From Actinomyces sp. Marseille-P3109 (GTDB lineage Bacteria; Actinomycetota; Actinomycetes; Actinomycetales; Actinomycetaceae): a stretch of 64,000 bases of DNA. The stretch lies in contig NZ_OOHN01000008.1 of assembly GCF_900323545.1 (NCBI RefSeq), positions 1,293,144 to 1,357,143 on the forward strand, given 5' to 3'. The notes beneath the pieces are model-generated. The model had not been told where the DNA came from, ran no database searches, and worked only from the letters and a program-made list of their open reading frames with translations. Below, in pieces: positions 52,680 to 62,614 of this stretch (positions are counted from its first letter, which is position 1; each line of letters begins with the position of its first letter). A program made the translations under genes and the position numbers.

Positions 52680-52985
52680 CAAATAACCTCATAGACAATA
52701 CAGTCAATGACTGCTAGGGACATCACGAGCGTATCAAGACGCCGAGGGGCTGCCACCTGTGAGCAGGCTTAAAAGGGCTCCCTGAGGACGATGCAATGAC
52801 GCCCCAAAGTTCGCATCGGCCAACCTGTGAGTAGGCTCAGAACGCCTCTGACCTGCTACTTGTCGGGCCTCGTTCAGGGCACGGTCCGATCACGACCACC
52901 GCGCCCCCTCGATGCTCGAACCAGATTGTGTGAGTTCGGCTGCATCGGGGGTTATCGCCACGGCAGGCGCACAGTCAGTGCCGTA
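52680..52985. other. gene-free spacer with a pair of imperfect direct repeats
   Basis: No coding sequence is supported in this 306-base region. It contains the BCCT promoter region and downstream sequence of dnaE. Two 16-base direct repeats, CCTGTGAGCAGGCTTA (52756-52771) and CCTGTGAGTAGGCTCA (52824-52839), differ at two positions and are 68 bases apart; each contains CCTG-n4-CAGG-like symmetry in the first copy. They could be regulator sites. Confidence 0.45.
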
Positions 52986-55900
52986 TCAGTGGCGCAGGCA
53001 GCCCGGCCCCAGCAGAGCCTTGATGTCGGAGTAGAAGGCCGGTGAGGCCTCCACCCGCAACGAGGCGTCCAGCTGAGTGCGCACCTCGCGCCCCGGACTG
53101 GTCAGCGTCAGGCGTACCGTGGATCCTCCCGGGTGCTTGGTGAGCACGTCCTTGAACTGCTCCACCAGTGGCCCGGTGCAGCGGTTGGTGGGCAGCGTGA
53201 TGAGGACCGCCTCATGGGCGGCGCTGGAGATGTCCGGGATCGTCATCTCCTGGGCGTAGAGAGCCACCTGGCCGTCGCGCCGGTTGAGGCGCCCGCGTAC
53301 CGTCACCACGGTGTCGGGGGCGAGCATGGTGGAGACGGTCTGATAGGTCTGGGGGAAGAAGAGCACCTCGATGCTCCCGGCCAGGTCCTCGATCTGGGCG
53401 ATGGCCCACAGGTTGCCCTGCTTGGTGGTCTTGCGGGTCAGTGAGGTGATGAGGCCGGCGATGGTGACCATGGCGCCGTCGGGCAGCTCGTCGTTCTCGT
53501 GGAGCTCGGAGATCTCCTTGTCTGCGAGCTTGCCGAGCAGTCCCTCCAGGCCCATGAGGGGGTGGTCGGAGACGTAGAGCCCCAGCATGTCGCGCTCGTA
53601 GGCGAGCTTGTCCTTCTTGTCCCACTCGGGAAGGTCGGGGACGTCGGAGGAGAAGACCGGGCCGTTGCCGAAGGGGGAGGCGCCGTCGCCGTCGGAGCCG
53701 CCTGTCAGGGAGGCGAACAGGTCGAACTGGCCGGCTGCCTCGTTGCGCTTGACACCGATGACCTCGTCGACGAAGTCCTCGTGGCAGGTCTGCAGGGAGC
53801 GCCGGGTGTGTCCCAGCGAGTCGAAGGCACCGGCCTTGATGAGGGAGTCGATGGTGCGCTTGTTGCACACGACGGCGGGGACCTTGTCGAGGAAGTCCTC
53901 GAAGGAGGTGAACTCCCCCTTGTCCTCGCGGGTCGTCACGATTGCCTCGACGACGTTCATTCCCACGTTGCGCACCGCGGACAGTCCGAAGCGCACGTCC
54001 TCATTGACGGCGGAGAACTGGGCCCGTGAGGCGTTGACGTCCGGGGGCAGCACGGTGATGCCCATGTGACGGCACTCCCCCAGGTAGACGGCCAGCTTGT
54101 CCTTGTTGTCCTTCTGGCTGGTGAGCAGGGCCGCCATGTACTCGGTGGGGTAGTGCGCCTTGAGATAGGCGGTCCAGTAGGAGACAACGCCGTAGGCTGC
54201 CGAGTGGGCCTTGTTGAAGGCGTACTTGGCGAAGGGGACCACGACGTCCCACAGGGTCTTGACGCTCTCCTTGGAGAAACCGGCTTGGACCATGCCGGCC
54301 TCGAAATCGACGAACATCTTGGCCAGGATGTCCATCTTCTTCTTCCCCATGGCCTTGCGCAGCGCATCGGCCTTACCCATGGAGAAGCCCGCCAGGTCGG
54401 TGGCGATCTTCATCACCTGCTCCTGGTAGACGATGAGGCCGTGGGTGGTTCCCAGGATCGGCTCGAGGGCCTCCTTGAGCTCGGGGTGGATCGGAACGAC
54501 CTCCTGCAGGCCGTTCTTGCGCAGCGCGTAGTTGGTGTGCGACTCCGCACCCATGGGGCCGGGACGGTAGAGGGCGCCGACGGCGGAGATGTCCTCGAAG
54601 TTGTCGGGTTTCATCAGGCGCAGCAGCGTGCGCATCCCACCGCCATCGAGCTGGAAGACGCCCAGGGTCTCGCCGCGTGAGAGCAGCTCGTAGGTGCCGC
54701 GGTCGTCGAGCTCGACATGGTCGATGTCCAGGGCGGGCTTGCCGTTGGCGACGATGTTGTCCAGGGCGTCGGAGATGACCGTGAGGTTGCGCAGCCCCAG
54801 GAAGTCCATCTTGAGCAGGCCCAGGTGCTCGCAGGTGGGGTAGTCGAACTGGGTGATGACGGCGCCGTCCTGGAGACGCTGCATCATGGGGATGATGTCG
54901 GTCAGCGCCGCCGAGGACATGATGACGGCGCAGGCGTGGACGCCCCACTGGCGGGTCATGCCCTCCAGCCCCTTGGCCAGCTCAACGATCTTCTGGGCGT
55001 CGGGGTCCTCGGCATGCAGCTTGCGGAACTCCTCGGCCTCCCCGTAGCGCTCGTCGTCGGGGTTGAAGATGCCCTTGATGGAGATGTCCTTGCCCTGGAC
55101 CGAGGGGGGCATGGCCTTGGTGAGGCGGTCGCCGACGGCGTAGGGGTAGCCCATGACGCGGCTGGAGTCCTTCAGGGACTGCTTGGCCTTGATGACGCCG
55201 TAGGTGACGACCTGGCTGATGCGGTCGGCGCCGTACTTCTCACGCACGTACTCGATGACCTCGTCGCGCCGACGCTCGTCGAAGTCGACGTCGATGTCGG
55301 GCATGGAGATGCGCTCGGGGTTGAGGAAGCGTTCGAAGATGAGCCCGTGGCGCAGCGGGTTGAGCTCGGTGATGCCCATCGCGTAGGCCACCATGGACCC
55401 GGCGCCCGAGCCGCGTCCCGGCCCCACCCGGATGCCATGGGCCTTGGCCCAGTTGATGTAGTCGGCCACCACGAGGAAGTAGCCGGGGAAGCCCATCTGG
55501 GTGATGACGCTGATCTCGTACTCGGCCTGCTTGCGGCAGTCCTCGGGGATGTCTCCGTTGAAGCGGTGGTCCATGCCGCGCCAGCACTCCTTGATGAACC
55601 ACGACTCGTCGGTCTCGCCCTCGGGGACGGGGAAGGCCGGCATGAAGGAGGCACCCTCGTCCACGGTGCGGAAGCGCACGTTGCACTGCTCGGCCACGAG
55701 CAGGGTGTTGTCGCAGGCCTGGGGCATCTCGGAGAAGAGGCGGCGCATCTCGGCGCCGGGGCGCAGGTAGTAGGTGTCGCCGTCGAACCTGAAGCGGTCG
55801 GGGTCGGAGAGCACCGAGCCGGAGTTGATGCACAGCATCGCGTCCTGGATGGTGCGGTCCTCGGGACGCACGTAGTGGGAGTCGTTGGTGGCCAGCAGCG

Positions 55901-56579
55901 GGGCGCCGATCTGCTGAGCCAGGCGCAGCAGGTCCTTGGTGACGCGCCGCTCGATCTCCAGGCCGTGGTCCATGAGCTCGACGTAGAAGAACTCCTTGCC
56001 GAAGATGTCCTGGAGCTCCCCGGCGGCTCGCAGGGCCTCGTCCCACTGGCCCAGGCGCAGTCGGGTCTGAACCTCCGACGACGGGCAGCCGGTGGTACCG
56101 ATGAGGCCGGATCCGTAGCGGGAGAGCAGCTCTCGGTCGATGCGCGGGGCCTTGCCCCACTGACCTTCCAGGGAGGCGAAGGAGTCCATGCGCATGAGGT
56201 TGTGCAGCCCCTCGTCGTTGCGCGACAGCAGGGTCATGTGCGTGTAGGAGCCGCGGGCGGAGACGTCGTCGCTCCTCTGGGACTCCTCGCCCCAGAAGAC
56301 ACGGGTCTTGTCGAAGCGGGAGGTGCCCGGGGTCATGTAGGCCTCCACCCCGATGATCGGCTTGATACCGACGGCCTTGGCGGCCGAGTAGAACTCGTAG
56401 GCACCGAACATGTAGCCGTGGTCGGTGATCGCCAGGGCGGGCTGGCCCAGGCGCTTGGCCTCGGCCACGTAGTCCTTGATCTTTCCGGCGCCGTCCAGCA
56501 TCGAGTAGTCGGTGTGGACGTGGAGGTGGACGAAGTCGTCCTTGGGGGCCGAAACTTCCTGACTGCTCATCTCCGCCAT
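52986..56579 (-). CDS. dnaE: DNA polymerase III alpha subunit
   Basis: A 1197-residue replicative polymerase. The N-terminal PHP domain starts FVHLHVHTDYSMLDGAGKIK (about 17-36). The catalytic palm holds PDIDVDFDERRRDEVIEYV (about 425-443) with the paired Asp residues, and GPGRGSGAGSMVAYAMGITE lies before it. A C-terminal OB domain (about 1010-1090) contains VTIAGLITSLTRK. It is the DnaE1-type main replicase. The start may be ATG 56579 or ATG 56570 (MSSQEVSAPK). Standard length for actinobacteria. It ends the minus-strand block that begins with ftsZ. Confidence 0.96.
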   Translation of the reverse strand: MAEMSSQEVSAPKDDFVHLHVHTDYSMLDGAGKIKDYVAEAKRLGQPALAITDHGYMFGAYEFYSAAKAVGIKPIIGVEAYMTPGTSRFDKTRVFWGEESQRSDDVSARGSYTHMTLLSRNDEGLHNLMRMDSFASLEGQWGKAPRIDRELLSRYGSGLIGTTGCPSSEVQTRLRLGQWDEALRAAGELQDIFGKEFFYVELMDHGLEIERRVTKDLLRLAQQIGAPLLATNDSHYVRPEDRTIQDAMLCINSGSVLSDPDRFRFDGDTYYLRPGAEMRRLFSEMPQACDNTLLVAEQCNVRFRTVDEGASFMPAFPVPEGETDESWFIKECWRGMDHRFNGDIPEDCRKQAEYEISVITQMGFPGYFLVVADYINWAKAHGIRVGPGRGSGAGSMVAYAMGITELNPLRHGLIFERFLNPERISMPDIDVDFDERRRDEVIEYVREKYGADRISQVVTYGVIKAKQSLKDSSRVMGYPYAVGDRLTKAMPPSVQGKDISIKGIFNPDDERYGEAEEFRKLHAEDPDAQKIVELAKGLEGMTRQWGVHACAVIMSSAALTDIIPMMQRLQDGAVITQFDYPTCEHLGLLKMDFLGLRNLTVISDALDNIVANGKPALDIDHVELDDRGTYELLSRGETLGVFQLDGGGMRTLLRLMKPDNFEDISAVGALYRPGPMGAESHTNYALRKNGLQEVVPIHPELKEALEPILGTTHGLIVYQEQVMKIATDLAGFSMGKADALRKAMGKKKMDILAKMFVDFEAGMVQAGFSKESVKTLWDVVVPFAKYAFNKAHSAAYGVVSYWTAYLKAHYPTEYMAALLTSQKDNKDKLAVYLGECRHMGITVLPPDVNASRAQFSAVNEDVRFGLSAVRNVGMNVVEAIVTTREDKGEFTSFEDFLDKVPAVVCNKRTIDSLIKAGAFDSLGHTRRSLQTCHEDFVDEVIGVKRNEAAGQFDLFASLTGGSDGDGASPFGNGPVFSSDVPDLPEWDKKDKLAYERDMLGLYVSDHPLMGLEGLLGKLADKEISELHENDELPDGAMVTIAGLITSLTRKTTKQGNLWAIAQIEDLAGSIEVLFFPQTYQTVSTMLAPDTVVTVRGRLNRRDGQVALYAQEMTIPDISSAAHEAVLITLPTNRCTGPLVEQFKDVLTKHPGGSTVRLTLTSPGREVRTQLDASLRVEASPAFYSDIKALLGPGCLRH

Positions 56580-56752
56580 GGCCCCATCCTAGGCCCGTGC
56601 GGCCCCTCGTCCATGGGAGGCGGCCAGCGGCTGTGTCGACCGAAAACCATTGTGCCAGCTGGACATTCCCGGCCTGGCTGAGGAACCGCGTGTGAGAAAT
56701 CCGCCGCGCGTGGAAGAGGTCGGGGCGCATGGCGCTCGGCAGCGGGGCGTCG

Positions 56753-57721
56753 TCAGGCCCGGGAGCGGGCGGCGGCCTCGCGCGGGGCCAGGACGGCGTG
56801 GGCGAGGTCGAGCACGGGCGTGGGCACGCCCGCCTCGTCTCCGGCTCGGCACAGGGCACCGAGCTGAGCGTCGAACTCGCTGGGCAGGCCGGCGGCGATA
56901 TCGCGCTGCATCGAGGTGGTGGCGCCAGCCGGCTGGGCATCGGCCATGGCGAGCACGGCGGCGACCGGGTCAGGGGCCCGGGCCGTAGCCAGGTGGTGGC
57001 CGAGGGCTGCTGCGACGTCGACGACCTCTCCTGCGGCCTGGGTGAAGGCGTCCCGCAGATCCGTGCGCAGCACGCCGATGGAGGCGTCGGTGGCGGCGCC
57101 GAGAGCACCCTGGACGACGACGAAGGAGACCTTGCGCCACAGCTCTGCCCAGATGGAGTCGGGGACCCATGCGCGGATGCCGGCGGCCTCCAGGGCCTCG
57201 ACAGCGGCAGTGGCGCGAGCGGAGGCGCCGCCGCCCCACTCCCCCAGGGCCAGGGAGCCGACGCTGCCGATGGTGCGGACAGTACCGCGTGAGACGACGG
57301 CGGAGTAGACGCGGGCGACTCCGGGCAGGACGTGCTCCTCTCCGACGGCGTCGGCGAGCAGTCCGGGAGCGCTGATCCCGTTCTGAGTGGAGACCACACC
57401 GGTGCCGGGGCCGGTCAGCCGCCTGAGCGCAGGCGCCAACGCGGGCAGCGCGTCGACCTTGGTGGTCACGAGGACCAGGTCCGGGCGACCGTCCAGGGCG
57501 TCGACGAGCCTGTCCGGATCATCACTGGCCAGCGGCTGCTCGATGCGGGCGGTCACGGTACCGGGTTCGCCGCCGGAGCCGTCGAGCAGCGTCAGTCCTT
57601 CCAAGCGCAGTGCCTCCAGGGTGCCTCCGTGAACGAGGAACCCGATCTGCTGACCGCTCGCTGCCAGCCGGGCACCGAGCCAGCCGCCTATGCCTCCGGC
57701 ACCGATGACGACGATACGCAT
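56753..57721 (-). CDS. ketopantoate reductase-family protein
   Basis: A 322-residue NADP-dependent oxidoreductase. RIVVIGAGGIGGWLGARLA is the Rossmann loop, LVLVTTKVDALPAL follows, and WAELWRKVSFVVVQGALGAA holds the Lys normally catalytic in PanE. It would reduce 2-dehydropantoate to pantoate for coenzyme A synthesis, but paralogues with other substrates are common and the usual Asn after the Lys is not evident. It lies between the division cluster and dnaE on the same strand. Confidence 0.8.
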   Translation of the reverse strand: MRIVVIGAGGIGGWLGARLAASGQQIGFLVHGGTLEALRLEGLTLLDGSGGEPGTVTARIEQPLASDDPDRLVDALDGRPDLVLVTTKVDALPALAPALRRLTGPGTGVVSTQNGISAPGLLADAVGEEHVLPGVARVYSAVVSRGTVRTIGSVGSLALGEWGGGASARATAAVEALEAAGIRAWVPDSIWAELWRKVSFVVVQGALGAATDASIGVLRTDLRDAFTQAAGEVVDVAAALGHHLATARAPDPVAAVLAMADAQPAGATTSMQRDIAAGLPSEFDAQLGALCRAGDEAGVPTPVLDLAHAVLAPREAAARSRA

Positions 57722-57745
57722 CAGCGTCTCCTCTCGCTTCTGCTT

Positions 57746-58133
57746 CTATGTGTTCGTCTCTTTGCCTGCGCGTGGCTCGGCCCTCAGTGGCCGGCCACAG
57801 GTGGCGCTGCCAGCACTGTCCGCGGCGCTGACGGTGCTAACGGTGCGGGCCATGTCCTGGTGCCAGATGCCTGCGTCGAGGTAGCGGCGGCCGTTCAGGA
57901 CCCGGTATCCGCAGCGCTCGTAGAAGCCCATGGCCTGCTCCTGAGCGGAGAGAACCACCTCCACGCTGGGATCGCCAAGGTACCTCAGGACGGCTTCCTC
58001 GAGGGCGGCGACGACGCGCGCCCCCAGGCCCGCGCCACGGGCGATCCGGCGCACGGCCAGGCGGCCCCTTCGGCGGACACCCGCGCCGTGGGCCGGGAGC
58101 TCAAGTCGTCAGGTGACTCTGTCATGATGCCGA
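57746..58133 (-). pseudogene. N-terminally truncated GNAT acetyltransferase (ElaA-like)
   Basis: Frame 57746-58054 encodes the C-terminal half of a GNAT domain: ARGAGLGARVVAALEEAVLR (acetyl-CoA loop R/G-x-x-G-x-G/A) and SAQEQAMGFYERCGYRVLNG, ending with an ElaA-like DAGIWHQDM. The upstream frame continues to about 58130 as GVRRRGRLAVRRI but meets TGA, and the first ~70 residues of the domain are absent because the rluA-family gene begins there. It is probably a remnant. A short protein from GTG 58054 could still be made. Confidence 0.6.
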
Positions 58134-59054
58134 TCACGGGAGGCGGAGGACGTCGAGGGCGTGGACGAGGTCGGCGGGGTAGGCGGAGGTGAAGACCATG
58201 CGCTCACCGGTGATGGGGTGGGTGACGCCGAGCTCACGCGCATGGAGCCACTGGCGGACCAACCCGGTGCGCGCTGTCATGGCCGGGTCGGCGCCATAGG
58301 TGGCGTCTCCGACACAGGGGTGGCCGACCGCCGCCATGTGGACACGGATCTGGTGGGTGCGGCCGGTCTCCAGATGGACCTCGGCCAGGCAGGCCCCGGG
58401 CATCGCCTCGATGACGTCGTAGTGGGTGATGGACTCGCGTCCACCCTCGATGATGGCCATCTTCCACTCCCGGCTGGGGTGACGGCCGATGGGGGCGTCG
58501 ATCGTGCCGCGGGAGGGATCGAGATGACCCTGGACCAAGGCGTGGTAGACCTTGTCCACGGCGTGCTCCCGGAAGGCTCGCTTGAGGACCGAGTAGGCCC
58601 GCTCCCCCTTGGCCACGATCATGACGCCCGAGGTGCCCACGTCCAGGCGCGAGACGATGCCCTGGCGCTCGGCCGCCCCGGAGGTCGCCACCCGGACCCG
58701 CATCGCCTTGAGGGCGCCCAGGACGTCGGGGCCTTCCCAGCCCATGGAGGGGTGGGCGGCGACACCGGCCGGCTTGTCGACGACGACGATGTCCTCATCC
58801 TCGTAGAGCAGCTCCATACCATCGACCGGGGTGGGGACAGGCTCAGCGGGACGGGGTGCGGGCATGTCGACCTCGAGGAGGTCGCCGGCGTGCAGACGAG
58901 CGGACTTGGCGAGGACCTCACCGTTCCTGCGTACATCACCGGCCTCGCACAGCTCACCGACCCGGCTTCGGGAGAGCCCGGTCATGCGGGCCAGTGCGGC
59001 GTCAACCCGGTCACCGTTGCATCCGTCGGGGACGGGCAGGAGGCGCAGGCTCAT
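58134..59054 (-). CDS. RluA/RluD-family pseudouridine synthase
   Basis: A 306-residue enzyme. The N-terminal S4 domain (about 15-75) has [20 protein letters not shown]. The catalytic domain has [20 protein letters not shown] with the active-site Asp, [20 protein letters not shown] and [11 protein letters not shown]. It isomerises uridines in rRNA, most likely the large subunit. The family's usual HRLD is SRLD here. The start overlaps the lspA stop by four bases (ATGA), a typical lspA-rluA pair in actinobacteria. Confidence 0.92.
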   Translation of the reverse strand: MSLRLLPVPDGCNGDRVDAALARMTGLSRSRVGELCEAGDVRRNGEVLAKSARLHAGDLLEVDMPAPRPAEPVPTPVDGMELLYEDEDIVVVDKPAGVAAHPSMGWEGPDVLGALKAMRVRVATSGAAERQGIVSRLDVGTSGVMIVAKGERAYSVLKRAFREHAVDKVYHALVQGHLDPSRGTIDAPIGRHPSREWKMAIIEGGRESITHYDVIEAMPGACLAEVHLETGRTHQIRVHMAAVGHPCVGDATYGADPAMTARTGLVRQWLHARELGVTHPITGERMVFTSAYPADLVHALDVLRLP

Positions 59055-59812
59055 TGCAGGTCCCCGGGTGTGACCGGCAAGGACTGCTCAGCGCCGCCGG
59101 CGCGCCGCCGGGCTCGTGAGGCCCTCGAGGCCTTTGTCGTCGTCTTCCGTGTCGGCTCCTCGCCCCCGGCAGGGGCGTGGGCGTCGTCCGAACCGGCACG
59201 CGTCCCATCGACCTCCCAGCCCCCCAGGGACAGGACGATGATGCCCCCGGCGGCGAGAACGATCGCGATGTCTGCGACGTTGCCCACGAAGTAGCCGCCG
59301 TAGTCGATGAAGTCGATGACGTGCCCCCGCAGGAACCCGGGCTCACGCAGGAGACGGTCGATGAGGTTGCCGACCGCACCGCCGAGCACCAGCCCCAGGG
59401 CCACCGCCCACGAGCGGGAGGCCAGACGCCGGGAGACACGAATGATGACGAGCACCACGCACGAGGCGATGACGGCGAAGATCCACGTCTGCCCGGTGGC
59501 GAAGGAGAAGGCGGCCCCGGGATTACGCACCAGCACGAGCCCCAGTGCCCGGCCGAGCAGGGCCGTGTGCCTTCCATCGGCCAGGGCGGAGAGTGCCCAC
59601 TGCTTGGTGACCTGGTCGACGACGACGATGACGACCGCCACCGCCCACAGCACGGCGACCGGGAGGCGCCTGGCTCGACGACCGCTCACGTCCTGGCCGC
59701 CCTGCGCTCCCAAGGCCTTCTCCATGGTGCTGGACGGGCTGTCTGCAGGCGGTGAAACGATGTTGTCTGCGGTTTCCTCCGGAGAGGAGACCGGGTCCAC
59801 GTGATCTGGCAT
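59051..59812 (-). CDS. lspA: signal peptidase II (prolipoprotein signal peptidase)
   Basis: A 253-residue membrane aspartyl protease with four helices. The catalytic Asp pair is in GNLIDRLL and [21 protein letters not shown] is the conserved Asn-Pro region. It removes lipoprotein signal peptides, and several lipoproteins in this window are its substrates. It is longer than the E. coli enzyme because of a ~70-residue N-terminal extension and a charged C-terminal tail of about 55 residues (Thr/Lys/Arg/Ala-rich). ATG 59812 is chosen, as GAGAAAG lies before it; the open frame extends further. Confidence 0.93.
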   Translation of the reverse strand: MPDHVDPVSSPEETADNIVSPPADSPSSTMEKALGAQGGQDVSGRRARRLPVAVLWAVAVVIVVVDQVTKQWALSALADGRHTALLGRALGLVLVRNPGAAFSFATGQTWIFAVIASCVVLVIIRVSRRLASRSWAVALGLVLGGAVGNLIDRLLREPGFLRGHVIDFIDYGGYFVGNVADIAIVLAAGGIIVLSLGGWEVDGTRAGSDDAHAPAGGEEPTRKTTTKASRASRARRRAGGAEQSLPVTPGDLQ

Positions 59813-59870
59813 GAGGCTTTCTCGCATTGCGCTCAGGAGGACAAGTAACGGGTGGCGTGACCGTGCCGAA

Positions 59871-59906
59871 CGAAGGGCGACGACCCGTGCGGGTCGCCGC
59901 CCTTCG
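59871..59906 (-). terminator. divIVA terminator
   Basis: A 17-base inverted repeat with one A-C mismatch and a TG loop (59871-59887 with 59890-59906) lies between the divIVA stop at 60041 and the lspA start, and probably terminates the division-gene transcript. Confidence 0.75.
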
Positions 59907-60040
59907 TAGAAGGCCATGTCAGAGAAAGTCAGAGGAGCCGGTGTACCCCTGGTGGTTGGGAACCAACGCGATGGTGCTCCGTGGACCAGTCCCTGAGATG
60001 CTCACGGAGTGGCGTCGCAAGGCGATCACAGCCCCGGAAG

Positions 60041-60649
60041 TCACAGTCCGGAGATGGAGCTCTCGCCGCCGTCCTCGACGTTGGCCAGCAGGTTCTGCAG
60101 GTAGCTCTTGAGGCGAGTGCGGTAGTCGGACTCGAAGCGCCGCAGCTCGTCGATCTTCTGCTCGAGGGCGGAACGCTCCTTCTCCAGCTGGGCCAGAGTC
60201 CGGTTGCGCTGGTCCTCGGCCTCACGCACGATCTGCTCACCGGTGGAGCGGGCCTCGGTGACGATGCGCTCGCCCTCGGCCTTGCCGTTGGCGACGTGCT
60301 CGTCGTGGAGACGCTGGGCGAGCTCGAGCATGCCGGAAGCGGCTGCTGGGCCCTGGCCACCGGACTCGCCGGAGGGGACAGATGGAACGGACACGGCGGG
60401 CTCGGCCTGAACCGGCGAGACAGGGGATGCGGGGGCGGCGGAGATGGCAGCTCCCTCGCCGAGCTGTGCCACCCGGCGGTTGGCGGCCTCGAGCTTGGCC
60501 TTGAGGTCGGCGTTCTCAGCCTCCAGCTGACGCATTGCCTCGACTACCTCGTCGAGGAACTCGTCGACCTCGTCCTGCTCGTAGCCCTCGCGGAACTTGG
60601 TCGCCTGGAACTTCTTGTTGAGGACGTCGTCTGCTGTCAGCAGCGTCAT
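60041..60649 (-). CDS. divIVA: DivIVA-domain protein (Wag31-like)
   Basis: A 202-residue polar-growth scaffold. The N-terminal DivIVA domain has LTADDVLNKKFQATKFREGY followed by EQDEVDEFLDEVVEAMRQLE (about residues 4-43). An Ala/Pro/Ser/Val-rich linker (about 68-105) separates a second long coiled coil (about 105-190). In actinobacteria it localises to curved membrane at poles and recruits the wall-synthesis machinery. It follows yggT and sepF in the usual order. The linker and tail are shorter than in mycobacteria. Confidence 0.95.
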   Translation of the reverse strand: MTLLTADDVLNKKFQATKFREGYEQDEVDEFLDEVVEAMRQLEAENADLKAKLEAANRRVAQLGEGAAISAAPASPVSPVQAEPAVSVPSVPSGESGGQGPAAASGMLELAQRLHDEHVANGKAEGERIVTEARSTGEQIVREAEDQRNRTLAQLEKERSALEQKIDELRRFESDYRTRLKSYLQNLLANVEDGGESSISGL

Positions 60650-60814
60650 GGGTCGTCACCTCGGTGTCGTTACGGATAAGGTCACGAGCACCGGGCATCC
60701 GGTCACTCATGCGGACAGAGTACCTGAACTCGAGGTTCAGGCCACATCAAGCGCGCTATCTCACGCTGACGTGAGGACAGCACTCTAGCGGTTCATTCAC
60801 GACTTCACACCCAT

Positions 60815-61111
60815 TCAATGAAGGAAGCGGAGGAACCACTGGAGAATCCAGATCCCGAAGACCAGGACGAGGAAGCTCAGGTCGATGCCGACCCCTCCCA
60901 GGCGTGCCATGGGAACTCTCCGACGGATCAGTCGCAGAGGCGGGTCCGTCAGTGCATACACAAGGTTGGCCAGCACCAGGACCAGCCCACGGGGGCGCCA
61001 CTGGCGGGCGAAGACCTGAACCCAGTCGAGCACGACCCTGACCAGGAGGATGAGGAAGTACAGGCTCAGAATGCTCGACAGAATCCAGGCAAGTGAAGAG
61101 ACAAGAGTCAC
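60815..61111 (-). CDS. YggT-family membrane protein
   Basis: A 98-residue protein with two hydrophobic segments flanking RQWRPRGLVLVLANLVYALT and DPPLRLIRRRVP, the YggT signature, then ending GIDLSFLVLVFGIWILQWFL. It is near-universally encoded next to sepF and divIVA; no biochemical role is established, though links to division and osmotic stress have been proposed. GTG 61111 is the start. It is 12 bases after sepF. Confidence 0.92.
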   Translation of the reverse strand: MTLVSSLAWILSSILSLYFLILLVRVVLDWVQVFARQWRPRGLVLVLANLVYALTDPPLRLIRRRVPMARLGGVGIDLSFLVLVFGIWILQWFLRFLH

Positions 61112-61123
61112 GTGTCAGCCAGC

Positions 61124-61588
61124 TCAGCTCTGGTTGAAGAACCGGCCGTGGGCCTCGGCGACCTCGCCGCCGTCGATCTCGACGCTGGCGGGGGTCAGCA
61201 GGAACACACGCGGCGTGACCCGCTCGATGGCTCCATGCAGACCGAAGACCAGGCCGGCGGAGAAGTCGACCATGCGACGCGCGTCGGACTCGCTCATGCC
61301 GGTGAGGTTGATGATGACGGGCACACCGTCACGGAACGACTCGCCGATGATCCGGGCCTCGTTGTAGGTCGAGGGGTGCACCGTGACGATACGACGGAGG
61401 TCCGGGGTGACGGCTGCGGGCTCGGGAGTCACCGGGGCGGCGAAGTCCTCATAGCCCTCGTCGACGAAGTCCTGCTCGTGCTCCTGCACGGCGTAACCGG
61501 TGTCGGCAGCCTCATAGCTGTCCTGGTAGGTCTCCTCCTCCGGCTCCGAGTAGCCGAGGAAACTGGTCATACTGCGCAGCGCGCCCAT
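61124..61588 (-). CDS. sepF: cell division protein SepF
   Basis: A 154-residue protein. The N-terminal amphipathic helix [19 protein letters not shown] anchors it to membrane; an acidic linker rich in Glu, Asp and Tyr (about 20-65) follows. The core domain (about 70-150) has [20 protein letters not shown] and [20 protein letters not shown], through [11 protein letters not shown]. SepF tethers FtsZ to the membrane in actinobacteria, which lack FtsA. It lies between pgeF and yggT. Confidence 0.95.
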   Translation of the reverse strand: MGALRSMTSFLGYSEPEEETYQDSYEAADTGYAVQEHEQDFVDEGYEDFAAPVTPEPAAVTPDLRRIVTVHPSTYNEARIIGESFRDGVPVIINLTGMSESDARRMVDFSAGLVFGLHGAIERVTPRVFLLTPASVEIDGGEVAEAHGRFFNQS

Positions 61589-61740
61589 CTATCGCTCCTT
61601 GGTTCGTCCGGTCCCCTGCGTTCCGGATGTGCTGCGACGGTATCCGGCCCCGCGACACCGCACGGGGACCTCAACCCGGCGTGTCATCAACCCCAGGTTC
61701 CAGGTAGGTCACGCTCAGGAAGTATTCAGTCACCTGAGCG

Positions 61741-62556
61741 TCATCGAGGGACCACAACGCCCGCAAGCCTCCCGGTCGTCCCGTCCCGGCGGAAGGAGTA
61801 GAAGCGAGGGTCCTCGTAGGTGCACCACTGACTGGCGCTGATGCGCCCCACTCCCGCTCGTTCGAGCTGGGCGATGACGCCGGCGGCCACGTCGAGACCG
61901 GGCGTGCCCCACGATGTGCGCGAGGCGCAGGCAGGTTCGCGTTGCGCGGACAGCGTGCGCATGTGATCCGGGACCTCGTAGCAGGAGCCGCAGATCGAGG
62001 GTCCGACGGCTGCCCACAGGTCGGCGGGGAGCGCACCCGCGCACCGGAGGGCCTCGATCGTGGCGGGAACGACACCATCGAGCATGCCGCGGCGGCCGGC
62101 GTGGACGGCCGCCGTCAGCGAACCGTCCTGGGAGGCCAGCAGGAGGGGAACGCAGTCGGCTACGAGGACGCAGCAGCCGGCAGGAGCTCCGGCCGCCCGG
62201 GCATCCAGGACGAGCGCGTCGGCCGTGGGAGTCTGCTCAACCCGAGCGGCGGCGACGACGCTGGAGTGAACCTGATCCATCCAGGCCAGGTGCCGACCCG
62301 GCTCGAGCCCGAGCAGCTCCTCGAGCCGATGACGGTGCGCACGGACGCGCTGCGGGTCGTCGCCGACGTGGAGGGCGAGGTTCCAACCGCTGTAGACACC
62401 GGTCTCCTCATCACTCCCCCGCACTGCCGCATCAGCACCTTCTCCATGGACAACGGGACGGGCCCGCAGGCCGCGGGCGGTGAAGTACCCGCGGGCCCCC
62501 GGGCCCAGATCCACCTCGATCAGGTCTGCTGCCTGGCCGGCACTCGTCTCATGCAT
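61741..62556 (-). CDS. PgeF/YfiH-family laccase-domain protein
   Basis: A 271-residue zinc-dependent enzyme of the multicopper oxidase/YfiH family. WMDQVHSSVVAAARV, VADCVPLLLASQ and TAAVHAGRRGMLDGVVP contain the metal-binding His-Cys-His ligands. Members have purine nucleoside phosphorylase/deaminase activities and E. coli PgeF edits peptidoglycan precursors. It follows ftsZ as in most actinobacteria. ATG 62556 is preferred because the domain starts there; the frame extends upstream over the end of ftsZ. Confidence 0.9.
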   Translation of the reverse strand: MHETSAGQAADLIEVDLGPGARGYFTARGLRARPVVHGEGADAAVRGSDEETGVYSGWNLALHVGDDPQRVRAHRHRLEELLGLEPGRHLAWMDQVHSSVVAAARVEQTPTADALVLDARAAGAPAGCCVLVADCVPLLLASQDGSLTAAVHAGRRGMLDGVVPATIEALRCAGALPADLWAAVGPSICGSCYEVPDHMRTLSAQREPACASRTSWGTPGLDVAAGVIAQLERAGVGRISASQWCTYEDPRFYSFRRDGTTGRLAGVVVPR

Positions 62557-62614
62557 CACTGGCTCGTTGTCCCTGAGGCGTCGCCGTATCCCAGGCCGCT
62601 CCCGACCGCCGCGC

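Noticed and set aside
54717..56681. 654-residue open frame on the plus strand opposite dnaE
   Set aside because: It mirrors dnaE exactly, has Gly/Val/Leu/Asp-biased shadow composition and no recognisable domain. High-GC codon use makes long antisense frames common.
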